Under the pieces are notes generated by a model. That model ran no database searches, was not told the origin of the DNA, and was given only the letters and a program-made list of their open reading frames with translations. The position numbers and the translations under genes are program-made. A DNA stretch of 44,167 bases from an uncultured Bacilli bacterium (GTDB lineage Bacteria > Bacillota_I > Bacilli_A > RF39 > UBA660): positions 1 through 44,167 of the forward strand of contig CANQHM010000004.1 of the NCBI GenBank assembly GCA_947623845.1, given 5' to 3'. The stretch's first letter is position 1; each line of letters opens with the position of its first letter. Below are positions 1 through 8,063 of this stretch, piece by piece.

Positions 1-2595
1 TATTTTATTAATAATGAAAAAGTAAGACTTAAAGATATTATTAATTTATTTATGGATACGGGAGCGGGGAAAGAAGCTTTTAATATAATTTCCCAAGGGG
101 CAGTAACGAATGTAATTTTATCAAAGCCTGAAGATCGAAGATCCATTATTGAAGAAGCAGCAGGAGTTTTAAAATATAAAACCAGAAAAGAAGAAACTTT
201 AAAGAAACTTGATAAAACCAATGAAAATATTACGCGGATTGATCTACTTACGAAAGAGTTAGAAACAACTTTGCTACCTTTAAAAGAACAAAGAGAAGTA
301 GCTTTAAAGTATGAAGAATATAAAAGAGACTTAGAGGGAATGGAAATCTCTTTAATTGCGAGTGATATTACGAATTATTCTAATGAATATAAGGTTTTAG
401 AAACAAAATTAAAGGGTTTAAATGATAATACATTAGATTATGATAACAATACTAAAAAGGATCAAGCAAAATTAGAAAAATTAAAACTGGAAAGTTTAGT
501 ATTAGATGAAAAAATTGAAGAAGCAAATAAAAATTTAATTGAAATTGAAAAACAAATTGCGGATTTAGCCAAAGAAAGACAAGTTATAATTGAAAGACAA
601 AAATTTGCGCCCGATGCGAAACAACTTAATACGATTATTTTAGAGTTAGAAGAGCAAATTGCGAAATTAACAAAGAATAAAAATGTCTTAGAAAAAGAAA
701 TTCTAGATATCGAAAGTAATAGTAGCAAACTTAATGAAGAAATTAGTAATTTAACTAATGAAAGTAATGGCTTAAAAGATAATTTAAATAAAGTTAATAT
801 TGCAATTAATGAATTAGAAAGAAGAAATGTTTATTTAGATAATCAAATTAATGTTAAGACCGAAATGCTAGAAAGTGATGCACTACTTCCTAATGCGGTT
901 AGATATGTTTTAGGCAATAAACGAATTAAGGGAATTTATACAAATGTTGGAAATGCAATTAAACCAAAAGAGAATATGGATGTTGCAATTGATGTGGCTT
1001 TAGGAGCTAGTAAAAATGTCGTTATTACGGAAAATGCCAACACCGCAAAAGAAGCAATCGGTTATTTAAAACAAAATAAATTAGGGAGAGTAACATTCTT
1101 TCCTTTAGATGTTATAAAACCAAGATTTTTAGATAGTGAAATATTAGAGTTAGCAAGTAGTACCGAAGGGTTTATTGATATTGCTTCAAATTTAGTTAAT
1201 TATGATGAAAAGTATAAAAATATTGCGTTAAATTTATTAGGAAATATTTTAGTAGTTAAAGATATTGATACTTTAAATACTTTAGGAAAAAAGATTAAGT
1301 ATCGGACGAAAATTGTTTCTTTAACTGGTGAGGTATTAGCAAGTGGGGGAGCAATAACTGGAGGTGTGATTGCATCATCTAGTATCAAAGAGAAAACAAT
1401 CTTAGATAATATGAAAACCGAAAGAGAAAGTAATCTAGAAGCATTAAAGGGTTATGAAAAAGATAAAGTTAAGTACCAAAAAGAATTTGATACTTTAATT
1501 AATAATATTAATACCAAACGAAATGATTTAGGTCTTGCTTTAGAAAAGAAAGCCCGCGTTACGATTTCGTTAAATGACTTAAATAGAGAGTTAGAAGAAG
1601 CCCAAAGTGAGTTCAAAGGATCTAAAAGTATGCAAGATAACTCTTTAGATAAAGAATTAGAAAAAGTTATTAAAACTTATTATGAAAAAGTCGAAGAAAA
1701 AGAGTTAAAAACCAAAGAATTAGGAGGTCTTAAAGATAATAAATCCGAACTTACAAATGAAATTGCGGAATTAGAACAAAATATTAGTAAGACGAAAGAA
1801 AGTTATAATAAAATCTTAAATGAAACGAAAGAAGCCGAAGTAAGACTAGGAAAATTAGATGTATTACTAGATAATTTAATTTTAAATCTTAATGAAGATT
1901 ATAGCATTACTTATGAAAAAGCGGCGGCGGATTACCCATTAGTAATGGATGCCGAAGTAGTAAGAACTAATGTAGGTCACTTAAAGAATAAGATTAAAGA
2001 CTTAGGGGAAGTAAATACTGGAAGTATTAAAGAATATGACCGCTTAAATGAAAGATATGTTTACTTAAATAATCAAAAGAATGAACTAAATGATAGTGTT
2101 AATTCGTTATTAGAGATTATTAATGAAATGGATGAAATAATGATTACGAGATTTAAAGATACTTTTGATAAAGTTAATCAAGAATTTGCATCTGTCTTTA
2201 GGAAGTTATTTAAAGGTGGAGAAGCACATCTTGCATTAACTAGTGATGATATCTTAACAACCGGAATTGAAATTATGGCGTGTCCCCCAGGCAAAAAGAT
2301 TAAAAATATTTCCGCTTTATCAGGGGGCGAGATGACTTTAACATCCATTTCTTTACTATTTGCGATATTAAATGTTAAGCCAGTACCATTCTGTATTCTA
2401 GATGAAATTGAAGCGGCTTTAGATGATGTTAATGTCGCAGAATTCGGTAAATATTTAGTTGCTAAAAAAGATAATAGCCAATTTATTGTAATTACCCATA
2501 AAAAGAAAACGATGGAATATGCGGATAGTTTATATGGTATTACGATGCAAGAAAGTGGAGTTAGTAAATTAGTTAGTGTTAAACTAGAGAATTAA
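1..2595 (+). CDS. smc: Chromosome segregation ATPase SMC (5' end outside window)
   Basis: Structural maintenance of chromosomes protein, the ATPase that organises and segregates the nucleoid with ScpA/ScpB. The reading frame is open from base 1, so the N-terminal Walker A is missing from the window. The first visible residues (VRLKDIINLFMDTG, then ISQG) match the segment after Walker A. A long coiled coil follows, then a hinge at about nt 870-1360 (SDALLPNAVRYVL, a Gly-rich GGAITGGV stretch near its end). A second coiled coil leads to the C-terminal ATPase lobe, with ABC signature LSGGE at nt 2317-2331, Walker B with CILDEIEAALDD at about nt 2392-2430, and a closing ITHKKKTMEYAD segment. It is the canonical SMC architecture. 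In Bacillus ftsY lies just downstream. Here an unrelated membrane protein follows. Confidence 0.97.
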   Translation, partial: YFINNEKVRLKDIINLFMDTGAGKEAFNIISQGAVTNVILSKPEDRRSIIEEAAGVLKYKTRKEETLKKLDKTNENITRIDLLTKELETTLLPLKEQREVALKYEEYKRDLEGMEISLIASDITNYSNEYKVLETKLKGLNDNTLDYDNNTKKDQAKLEKLKLESLVLDEKIEEANKNLIEIEKQIADLAKERQVIIERQKFAPDAKQLNTIILELEEQIAKLTKNKNVLEKEILDIESNSSKLNEEISNLTNESNGLKDNLNKVNIAINELERRNVYLDNQINVKTEMLESDALLPNAVRYVLGNKRIKGIYTNVGNAIKPKENMDVAIDVALGASKNVVITENANTAKEAIGYLKQNKLGRVTFFPLDVIKPRFLDSEILELASSTEGFIDIASNLVNYDEKYKNIALNLLGNILVVKDIDTLNTLGKKIKYRTKIVSLTGEVLASGGAITGGVIASSSIKEKTILDNMKTERESNLEALKGYEKDKVKYQKEFDTLINNINTKRNDLGLALEKKARVTISLNDLNRELEEAQSEFKGSKSMQDNSLDKELEKVIKTYYEKVEEKELKTKELGGLKDNKSELTNEIAELEQNISKTKESYNKILNETKEAEVRLGKLDVLLDNLILNLNEDYSITYEKAAADYPLVMDAEVVRTNVGHLKNKIKDLGEVNTGSIKEYDRLNERYVYLNNQKNELNDSVNSLLEIINEMDEIMITRFKDTFDKVNQEFASVFRKLFKGGEAHLALTSDDILTTGIEIMACPPGKKIKNISALSGGEMTLTSISLLFAILNVKPVPFCILDEIEAALDDVNVAEFGKYLVAKKDNSQFIVITHKKKTMEYADSLYGITMQESGVSKLVSVKLEN

Positions 2596-2599
2596 GTGA

Positions 2600-2628
2600 T
2601 TGCAATTATGACAAATAGTATATATAAT
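2600..2628 (+). promoter_or_regulatory. Predicted sigma-A promoter for the 2672 gene
   Basis: TTGCAA (2600-2605), 17-bp spacer, perfect TATAAT (2623-2628). It starts five bases after the smc stop codon, so the next gene can be transcribed independently of smc. Confidence 0.6.
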
Positions 2629-2671
2629 TAGTATAGATATACGATAAGGAACAGGAAAGGGATTTAAAATA

Positions 2672-3370
2672 ATGAAGAAAAATAGTTTAAAAAGAAAATT
2701 AATTGTGATAGGAGGAGTTATTCTTTCCGTTATAATTATTATTGGGGCAGTAGTAATTGTAAGAGAACTTAATGCTGAAAAGATCTTAAAAGAAGAAGTA
2801 AATAAAATTACGAATTTAGATTTTACGGTTGATGAAATTGATATGCATATTAAAACGACGAAAGATTATGCCGTTGTCGAAAAAACAATAAAAGAGTTTT
2901 GGAATGAATATCATACTCTAGCCCGCGAGATAATCGAACTAACTAATGATGATAAAATTAAAAATATCTTAACGATTGAAAATTATGAGTTAGATGGGAA
3001 AGACTTTGTAAGTTCTAAGGAATATATTACTAATACACAAAGTAAGATTAACGAAAATATCAATAAAATAATTGAATTAACAAAAAAAGAAAATATCGAA
3101 AAAAGAATTACCGATAAAGATTTATCTTCCTACTATGTAGATTTATACAATGAATTAATGATTGATTATGATATTGAAGAAGATATTTCGGCGACAGTTA
3201 AAGAATTAGAAGACTTAGAGAATGAAGTAAATGCTTTATTTACGAAATATACCAAAGTAATTGATTTCTTAGTAACTAACCAAGCTAGTTGGACCGTAAC
3301 GAATGGTAAGTTAGAATTTACTAGTGAAGCCTTAGCAACGCAATATAATAACTTAATTAAAGAAAATTAA
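2672..3370 (+). CDS. Membrane-anchored protein with extracytoplasmic helical domain, unknown function
   Basis: No family recognised. Residues 1-9 are Lys/Arg-rich (MKKNSLKRK). Residues 10-30 form one hydrophobic segment (LIVIGGVILSVIIIIGAVVIV), so the protein is probably a type II membrane protein with about 200 residues outside the cell. No lipobox Cys is present. The outer part is acidic, rich in Glu, Lys, Asn and Ile, predicted mostly helical, and contains no Cys. A Gly/Pro-poor sequence suggests a helical bundle, perhaps a substrate-binding or spacer domain. The start is supported by AGGAAAGGG about 9 nt upstream. It has its own promoter after smc and a hairpin terminator just after its stop, so it looks monocistronic. 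Confidence 0.8.
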   Translation: MKKNSLKRKLIVIGGVILSVIIIIGAVVIVRELNAEKILKEEVNKITNLDFTVDEIDMHIKTTKDYAVVEKTIKEFWNEYHTLAREIIELTNDDKIKNILTIENYELDGKDFVSSKEYITNTQSKINENINKIIELTKKENIEKRITDKDLSSYYVDLYNELMIDYDIEEDISATVKELEDLENEVNALFTKYTKVIDFLVTNQASWTVTNGKLEFTSEALATQYNNLIKEN

Positions 3371-3405
3371 AAGCCTTGATGAGCAATCTCAAGACTTTTT
3401 TATTT
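3370..3405 (+). terminator. Intrinsic terminator between convergent genes
   Basis: AAAGCCTTGA (from 3370) pairs with TCAAGACTTT (about 3388-3397) with one mismatch, followed by a T-rich run. The end of the short minus-strand gene at 3400 lies inside the T-tract. Confidence 0.65.
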
Positions 3406-3495
3406 TATAAAATATACAAGTAAGGATGCTACAACTCCTAAACACATAAGAATTAGCATTGACCATACTACGATTTTTTGGGTTTTCTTTTTCAT
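3400..3495 (-). CDS. 31-aa single-span membrane protein, DUF4044-like
   Basis: A very short gene coding for 31 residues: a basic start (MKKKTQKIVVW) followed by one hydrophobic helix (SMLILMCLGVVASLLVYF) and a final Ile-Lys. The layout of a short Lys cluster, a Trp and a single helix rich in Leu, Met and Val resembles the DUF4044 mini-proteins of Bacilli, whose function is unknown. AGAAGGA sits 6-7 nt upstream of ATG. Its ATG overlaps the TGA stop of the upstream gene as ATGA (3492-3495), so the two are probably translationally coupled. Small size is the main uncertainty; the ribosome binding site and coupling support it as real. Confidence 0.65.
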   Translation of the reverse strand: MKKKTQKIVVWSMLILMCLGVVASLLVYFIK

Positions 3496-3899
3496 ATTTG
3501 TCCTTCTTTCTTTGATATAACTAAATTTCTGCTTAAAGAATCATCAGTCATCTTTTCATTAATCGTACTATTTAGTTTCTCTACTAATTCATTATACTCT
3601 ATTGTACCAATTTTGGAAAGAGCAAAATTAGGAGCATATGCTAAAAGGGCTCCGGCAGAAATTCCGGTGATACGACTATATCTAAATAAAAGGGCACCAG
3701 CAACAATACTAATTACCAACCATAATTTATTTAAAACTTGTAAATCTTTTTCATGATAATACTTTAAATATAGATCTTTATTAGTAGTTATAAAATCTAG
3801 AATTCGTAATAAAGTATTAACGGGTATTTTATTAATATCATTATGTTTTATATAAGCTAAAACATAATCTAATTGATCATAATTATCATTTCTTGACAT
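3492..3899 (-). CDS. Small membrane protein of the window's hairpin family, unknown function
   Basis: 135 aa. An N-terminal helical part (residues 1-55) contains KDLYLKYYHEK, like the KxDYLxY element of the proteins at 3976 and 8064. A hydrophobic stretch follows at about residues 58-88 (LVISIVAGALLF, then a Gly/Ala-rich GISAGALLAYA), which could be one span or a tight hairpin. A charged C-terminal helix follows. No enzyme motif is visible. Its promoter lies in the 3' end of the neighbouring gene, and its stop overlaps the start of the 31-aa gene, making a two-gene operon. GAGGT precedes the ATG. The relationship to the other hairpin proteins is inferred from layout and weak motif similarity. 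Confidence 0.75.
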   Translation of the reverse strand: MSRNDNYDQLDYVLAYIKHNDINKIPVNTLLRILDFITTNKDLYLKYYHEKDLQVLNKLWLVISIVAGALLFRYSRITGISAGALLAYAPNFALSKIGTIEYNELVEKLNSTINEKMTDDSLSRNLVISKKEGQI

Positions 3900-3943
3900 A
3901 TTTTTACCTCTTTTCTATATTTTTCCCCTCAAAAAACGTTTAT

Positions 3944-3972
3944 ATTGTAGCACAAAATGAACTATTTGTAAA
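3944..3972 (-). promoter_or_regulatory. Predicted promoter for the 3899-3400 operon
   Basis: Read on the minus strand: TTTACA (3972-3967), 17-bp spacer ending in TGC, TACAAT (3949-3944), then ATAAAC. The same layout with TTTACT and TGCTAAAATATAAAC drives the next gene upstream (4510-4538), so the two promoters look related. Confidence 0.6.
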
Positions 3973-3975
3973 ATA

Positions 3976-4482
3976 TTATTTTCTAATTAATTTAAGACTT
4001 AAAGTCATATCTTTAGTAGGTGTTATGTTATCATTAAGTTTATTAGTTTTAGTTGGAGCAGGAGATTTTCCTAAAGTATTTTGATATGATAAACTTTCTT
4101 TTTCTTGTAATTCGGTAATTTTATGACTAATTAAGTCTAAATCCTTGATATATTTAGTTTCTAAAACATTTTTAAGGACTTTTTCAATCTTACTTAAACC
4201 AAAATAACTAAGAAGAATATAAACATATAATATTAAGATATTAGAATGAAGCACAGGAATAGCTTCAATAAATAAAACCATAATTAAAATATAGATAAAT
4301 TTAATAATATTGCGAAAATATTTAAGTTTTTTAAAACGATAAGCAAGGTAGTCCTTTTTATAAGTATAGAAATTGTTATATAAATATTTAACGTCATTTA
4401 ATGATAAAGAAGTAATATCTTCTAAATTAGTACGCATAGATTCATAACGATTAACTTCTTCCTTAGTAAATTCTTTTTTCAT
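3976..4482 (-). CDS. Two-helix membrane protein of the tail family, unknown function
   Basis: 168 aa. Layout: an N-terminal cytoplasmic helical region with a motif at about residues 27-45 (SLNDVKYLYNNFYTYKKDY), which closely matches INELKYLYNEL..YKRDYLKY in the protein at 8064 and LSELKYLSKEL at 6307. Two hydrophobic helices follow at about residues 58-95, then a charged helix, a Pro/Thr/Asn linker and a basic end (MTLSLKLIRK) that looks like a degenerate form of the LKRELxK tail of the family. Both termini are predicted cytoplasmic. Function unknown. It is transcribed alone from a TTTACT/TAAAAT promoter. Family membership rests on the N-terminal motif and layout and is fairly secure; any role is speculation. 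Confidence 0.8.
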   Translation of the reverse strand: MKKEFTKEEVNRYESMRTNLEDITSLSLNDVKYLYNNFYTYKKDYLAYRFKKLKYFRNIIKFIYILIMVLFIEAIPVLHSNILILYVYILLSYFGLSKIEKVLKNVLETKYIKDLDLISHKITELQEKESLSYQNTLGKSPAPTKTNKLNDNITPTKDMTLSLKLIRK

Positions 4483-4509
4483 AGATAATTCCCTTTCTAA
4501 AGTGTTTAT

Positions 4510-4538
4510 ATTTTAGCATAAATACGGGGTAAAGTAAA
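4510..4538 (-). promoter_or_regulatory. Predicted extended -10 promoter for the 4482 gene
   Basis: Minus strand: TTTACT (4538-4533), 17-bp spacer ending TGC, TAAAAT (4515-4510), then ATAAAC. Very similar to the promoter at 3944-3972. Confidence 0.6.
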
Positions 4539-4561
4539 TATGATTAAGTGGGAGAAACAAA

Positions 4562-5146
4562 ATGAAAAAATTAAAGAAGAACAAAGTTAAAACAATGATC
4601 GTCGTGTTTACTTTTTTATTTGGAATTAGCTTTATAATAGGAATTATTTTTTATTTTCATCAAACTAAGGAAGTAAGATACTCATTAGTAAGTGGAATAG
4701 GGGAGTTAAAGAATTTATTAAATGGGCATATTAATAATGTTTTTAGCCATATCTTCCTAATAATTCTTTTATATTTAGCAAGTATTAGTGTGGTATTTTA
4801 TTTTTTAGGAGTAATGTATTTAATGTATGAGGGTTTAGCTATGGGCTTTACTTTAGGACTTTTAAAAGATATGTATGGTATTAAAGGAATTATATTTAAT
4901 TTACTATATCAAACTTTATTTAAGGGTTTATTTATCTTTCTTTTAATAATATTACTAATAAAACTATTCAAAATAAGTAAATTTGTTTTAGGAAGATTTA
5001 TATATAAAGATAATGAAAACTTTAAAGAATTAATTATAAAAGAAATAAAAAATAGTTTATATGTAGTGTTATTTATAGTAATTTATGATATAATAATCTT
5101 ACTTATTAGCAAATATGTCCTTTATATATTAGTTAAATTATTGTAA
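4562..5146 (+). CDS. SpoIIM-family (stage II sporulation protein M-like) membrane protein
   Basis: 194 aa with about five hydrophobic spans (roughly residues 12-32, 60-85, 90-110, 115-140, 165-190). The region YEGLAMGFTLGLLKDMYGIKG followed by a long helix matches the core of SpoIIM/DUF95 proteins, which have a Gly-rich span after a YEG or FNG-type motif. In endospore formers SpoIIM is part of the engulfment complex with SpoIID and SpoIIP. Neither partner is in the window, so a sporulation role cannot be inferred and a general membrane role is as likely. GGGAGAAAC precedes the start. It ends 17 nt before mnmA and may be co-transcribed with it. Confidence 0.65.
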   Translation: MKKLKKNKVKTMIVVFTFLFGISFIIGIIFYFHQTKEVRYSLVSGIGELKNLLNGHINNVFSHIFLIILLYLASISVVFYFLGVMYLMYEGLAMGFTLGLLKDMYGIKGIIFNLLYQTLFKGLFIFLLIILLIKLFKISKFVLGRFIYKDNENFKELIIKEIKNSLYVVLFIVIYDIIILLISKYVLYILVKLL

Positions 5147-5163
5147 TTAAGGAAGTGAAAGAT

Positions 5164-6273
5164 ATGGAAAAGGTTGTAGTTGGTGTAAGTGGGGGCGTAG
5201 ATAGTGCCGTTTGTTTATATTTATTAAAAAAAGAAGGTTATGATGTTGAAGGTCTTTTTATGCGAAATTGGGATGCTTCTTTAAATAATGATACTTTAGG
5301 AAATCCCACTTTAAATAATGATATATGCCCACAAGAACAAGATTATAATGATGCTTTAGCAGTATGTAATCATTTAGGAATTAAGTTACATCGGGTTGAT
5401 TTTATTAAAGAATATTGGGATGATGTGTTTGCATACTTTCTAGAAGAACTTAAGAAAGGAAGAACTCCTAATCCTGATTTAATGTGTAATAAATATATTA
5501 AATTTGATTTATTTATTAAAGAAGCGAAAAAATTAGGAGCCGATTATATTGCAACAGGTCATTATGCGAGATTAAAGGATGGGAAGTTATTAAGGGGCGT
5601 AGATAATAATAAAGATCAAAGTTATTTCCTTGCCCAAGTAGCACGCGAGAACTTTAAAAATGTATTATTTCCTGTTGGTGATTTAACTAAGGAAGAAGTA
5701 AGAAAAATTGCGTTAGAACAAAATTTAGAAGTAGCGAAGAAGAAAGATTCTACGGGGATTTGCTTTATTGGAGAAAGAAATTATCAAAAATTTGTCTCTA
5801 ATTATTTAAAACCTAATCCTGGTGATATTGTTGATGTCGAAACTAACGAAGTCATAGGACGTCATACGGGACTTATGAATTATACAATTGGTCAAAGAAG
5901 AAATGTGGGGATTTCAGGAAATCTTGATCGCCATTATGTTTGTGGAAAGAATGTTAAAGATAATATTTTATATGTGGCTTTTGGAACGGATAACAAATAT
6001 TTAATGAGTGATGAATGCCGCATTTCGCATATAAATTTCTTAACGAGTGAGCACCCAACATTTTGTACTGCGAAGTTTCGCTATCGGGGTGAAGATCATC
6101 CTGTTACTCTAGAATACATTAGCGATGAGGAAATACGGGTTAAATATAGTGGGGGAGCTAAAGCTGTTACCCCTGGTCAAGCATGTGTTTTATACTTAGG
6201 TGAAGAATGTATTGGTAGTGGCATTATTGAATCTATTTATAAAGATGGTAAAAAAATATGGTATATTAATTAA
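5164..6273 (+). CDS. mnmA: tRNA-uridine 2-sulfurtransferase MnmA
   Basis: Catalyses the 2-thiolation of U34 in the wobble position of tRNA Lys, Glu and Gln, using sulfur relayed from a cysteine desulfurase. The PP-loop SGGVDS is near the N-terminus. The catalytic pair is visible as the Cys of NPDLMCNKYIKF and the Cys of STGICFIGERNYQKF. TGHYARL and the C-terminal beta-barrel (GQACVLYLGEECIGSG) are also conserved. About 369 aa, normal for the family. I start at ATG 5164 because AAGGAAGTG gives good spacing to it, whereas the upstream GTG at 5155 lies inside the Shine-Dalgarno region. In B. subtilis mnmA follows a cysteine desulfurase gene; none is present here, so the sulfur donor must lie elsewhere. 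Confidence 0.96.
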   Translation: MEKVVVGVSGGVDSAVCLYLLKKEGYDVEGLFMRNWDASLNNDTLGNPTLNNDICPQEQDYNDALAVCNHLGIKLHRVDFIKEYWDDVFAYFLEELKKGRTPNPDLMCNKYIKFDLFIKEAKKLGADYIATGHYARLKDGKLLRGVDNNKDQSYFLAQVARENFKNVLFPVGDLTKEEVRKIALEQNLEVAKKKDSTGICFIGERNYQKFVSNYLKPNPGDIVDVETNEVIGRHTGLMNYTIGQRRNVGISGNLDRHYVCGKNVKDNILYVAFGTDNKYLMSDECRISHINFLTSEHPTFCTAKFRYRGEDHPVTLEYISDEEIRVKYSGGAKAVTPGQACVLYLGEECIGSGIIESIYKDGKKIWYIN

Positions 6274-6278
6274 TATTG

Positions 6279-6287
6279 TGTTATAAT
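6279..6287 (+). promoter_or_regulatory. Extended -10 promoter element before the 6307 gene
   Basis: TGTTATAAT (TG-n-TATAAT) directly after the mnmA stop. The corresponding -35 (TGGTAT) is weak, as expected for an extended -10 promoter. Confidence 0.5.
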
Positions 6288-6306
6288 ACCCAAACGGAAA
6301 GAAGAA

Positions 6307-6840
6307 ATGTTTATGTTAGAACAACCAAGTAAAGATTATAAATACTTATTTATTAAGAAACAATTAAGACATTTAGATATGTTAACTTTATCAGAATTAA
6401 AGTATTTAAGTAAAGAATTAACCGAAAATAAGACTTTATATAGTTCATTTAATAGAATTAAGATTAGAGAATTTATAAAGAAAAATGCAAAACTCCTTAC
6501 GGGAGTTTTTGTAGGGGGCGTATGTCTTGCTTTATTATCACCTTTTGTAATTGGGGAACTTTTAGCTATAGGGTTATTAGCGGGATATGCGATTACCGAA
6601 TTTGTAGAACCTAAGATTAGTCAAAAGATATATGATAATGATTTAAAGAAAGTTAATGATTTAATTACGGAAAGAGAAAAAAGACCTAAATATATTTATA
6701 CTTTAAGTAGTGTATTCCCTAGTGAAGAGATTCAAGAAAAAGCTTTAGAAACTCTTAGAAATAGAGAAAAAATTGAAGTTGTAAAACCAAAACCATTAAT
6801 TTTAAAAAGAGAGTTAACTAAGAAAGATGATGAAATATAA
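6307..6840 (+). CDS. Two-helix membrane protein with LKREL tail, unknown function
   Basis: 177 aa. Begins with a helical region containing LTLSELKYLSKEL (about residues 26-38), the signature of the local family. A Gly-rich double hydrophobic segment follows (about residues 60-95, with GVFVGGVCLALL and GELLAIGLLAG), then a charged helix, a linker and the tail LILKRELTKK near the end. Topology prediction puts both ends in the cytoplasm. No catalytic motif. The start could be ATG 6307 or ATG 6313; GGAAAG lies upstream of both. A terminator hairpin covers the stop codon. Same family as the genes at 3976, 8064 and 9342. Confidence 0.85.
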   Translation: MFMLEQPSKDYKYLFIKKQLRHLDMLTLSELKYLSKELTENKTLYSSFNRIKIREFIKKNAKLLTGVFVGGVCLALLSPFVIGELLAIGLLAGYAITEFVEPKISQKIYDNDLKKVNDLITEREKRPKYIYTLSSVFPSEEIQEKALETLRNREKIEVVKPKPLILKRELTKKDDEI

Positions 6841-6860
6841 CTAGAAAAGTTATATTTTTT
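6835..6860 (+). terminator. Intrinsic terminator overlapping the stop codon
   Basis: ATATAACT (6835-6842), loop AGAAA, AGTTATAT (6848-6855), then five T. The stop codon is inside the stem. Near-identical stems end the genes at 6947 and 8064. Confidence 0.8.
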
Positions 6861-6870
6861 GGTGGCAAAT

Positions 6871-6899
6871 TTGACAAGTAAGTGTAAATGTGGTATAAT
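6871..6899 (+). promoter_or_regulatory. Consensus sigma-A promoter, twin of the one at 30796-30824
   Basis: Perfect TTGACA (6871-6876), 17-bp spacer, perfect TATAAT (6894-6899). From three bases before the -35 to three bases after the -10, the sequence matches the minus-strand promoter at 30824-30796 at all but two positions. The leaders share GGGGT and AAAGGGGGTTTTATT as well. Confidence 0.9.
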
Positions 6900-6946
6900 T
6901 TATGTAGTAATTGAGGGGTTACTTAATTAAAAGGGGGTTTTATTTT

Positions 6947-7975
6947 ATGTTGTATAAAGAAATTGAAGATAAATTACTAAATGATGATTATAGTAAAAAG
7001 AATATACGGGATATTATAAAAAAATTAAAAAATAATGACATTGATAATGATAAATTTGAGGAATACGTTTTAGATACAAAATCTTGTGATAGAGCTGTAA
7101 CTCTTTCTGCGTTGGGAGTGATATTATTAATAATATTTGGTATTGCTCTAGGGCTACTATTTATGCTTACAAGTGTATTTCCGTTCGAATTTCTTCCAAT
7201 TGCTTTAGGAATAAGTGTATTATTTATACCATCTACATGTTTTAGATTTATGAATATTACAAAAGTTAAGAAAAAAGTACTGGGAATGTTACGTAATGAC
7301 TTAAATAAAATAAAAGATCAAGAAAAGCAAGAAATAGCTAAATTAGACAGAGAATCCTTAAATATTGAAGATAACAACGTAAAAATGATTTATAGTTGTG
7401 CAAGAGTAATAAACAAAATAAAATATGAAGGATGGGAAAATGATTTAGATGAATTACAATCTTTATATAAAGAATATATGGATATTCAAGTTAAAAGAAA
7501 ACTAACTAAGGAACCAATGTTAAGTGCCAGAGAATTAGAAATAGGAGCTAGAATAGGAGAGCTAAGTTCGAAGTTAGAATTAATTCAATTTGAATTTTCC
7601 TTAAGAAATAATCCTTTTCTCAAAAAAGTTTATATAAAAATTACAGAGTTAAAGAAATTAGATTATAATGGTGTACAAGAACATATAGTGTTATTGAATA
7701 ATTTAGTTGATGAATATGTTTTATATAAAAGAACGGTTCCAGTTAATGATAAAGCAGATTTTGATGAAGAAGAAATGAAAAAAGAAGCCGAATTTGAAAA
7801 GAAATTTGATAATATTTGTTATTTAATTAATGTATATCAAACCAAGGATCAAAATGATAAAATACTTGGTAGTATGTTTGATATAGCTAGAGGAACAAAA
7901 TTTGATGATTCTGCAGTTAATCTAGATGTTGGGTTAGATAATGATACCACTTTAGGATTACGTAAAAAGTTATAG
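6947..7975 (+). CDS. Two-helix membrane protein with long coiled-coil domain, unknown function
   Basis: 342 aa from ATG 6947. This start has AAGGGGGTT 8 nt upstream; the upstream TTG at 6911 would leave almost no leader after the promoter. Layout: a short helical N-terminus of about 45 residues, two long hydrophobic helices (LSALGVILLIIFGIALGLLFML and FEFLPIALGISVLFIP), then about 240 charged residues predicted as coiled coil or helical bundle. It ends in a basic tail TTLGLRKKL, perhaps a degenerate LKREL tail. No enzyme motif. The protein encoded at 29853 has the same general layout and is driven by a nearly identical promoter and leader. Function unknown. Confidence 0.85.
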   Translation: MLYKEIEDKLLNDDYSKKNIRDIIKKLKNNDIDNDKFEEYVLDTKSCDRAVTLSALGVILLIIFGIALGLLFMLTSVFPFEFLPIALGISVLFIPSTCFRFMNITKVKKKVLGMLRNDLNKIKDQEKQEIAKLDRESLNIEDNNVKMIYSCARVINKIKYEGWENDLDELQSLYKEYMDIQVKRKLTKEPMLSARELEIGARIGELSSKLELIQFEFSLRNNPFLKKVYIKITELKKLDYNGVQEHIVLLNNLVDEYVLYKRTVPVNDKADFDEEEMKKEAEFEKKFDNICYLINVYQTKDQNDKILGSMFDIARGTKFDDSAVNLDVGLDNDTTLGLRKKL

Positions 7976-7993
7976 TAAGATATAACTTTTTTT
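7967..7993 (+). terminator. Intrinsic terminator overlapping the stop codon
   Basis: AAGTTATA (7967-7974), loop GTAAGA, TATAACTT (7981-7988), then T run. Perfect 8-bp stem covering the stop codon. Confidence 0.8.
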
Positions 7994-8011
7994 AATTTAT
8001 TTAAGTATTTA

Positions 8012-8039
8012 TTGACGTTATATGGGTTCATGATATATT
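8012..8039 (+). promoter_or_regulatory. Predicted promoter for the 8064 gene
   Basis: TTGACG (8012-8017), 16-bp spacer, TATATT (8034-8039), about 25 bp before the start codon. Confidence 0.6.
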
Positions 8040-8063
8040 ATTTAAATAGAAAAGAGATGTTTT

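Noticed and set aside
3478..3756. 92-codon plus-strand open frame
   Set aside because: Opposite to a minus-strand membrane protein with promoter and ribosome binding site; composition is that of an antisense frame.
4562..5146. Sporulation cluster inferred from the SpoIIM-like gene
   Set aside because: No other sporulation gene in the window; the family also occurs in non-sporulating bacteria.
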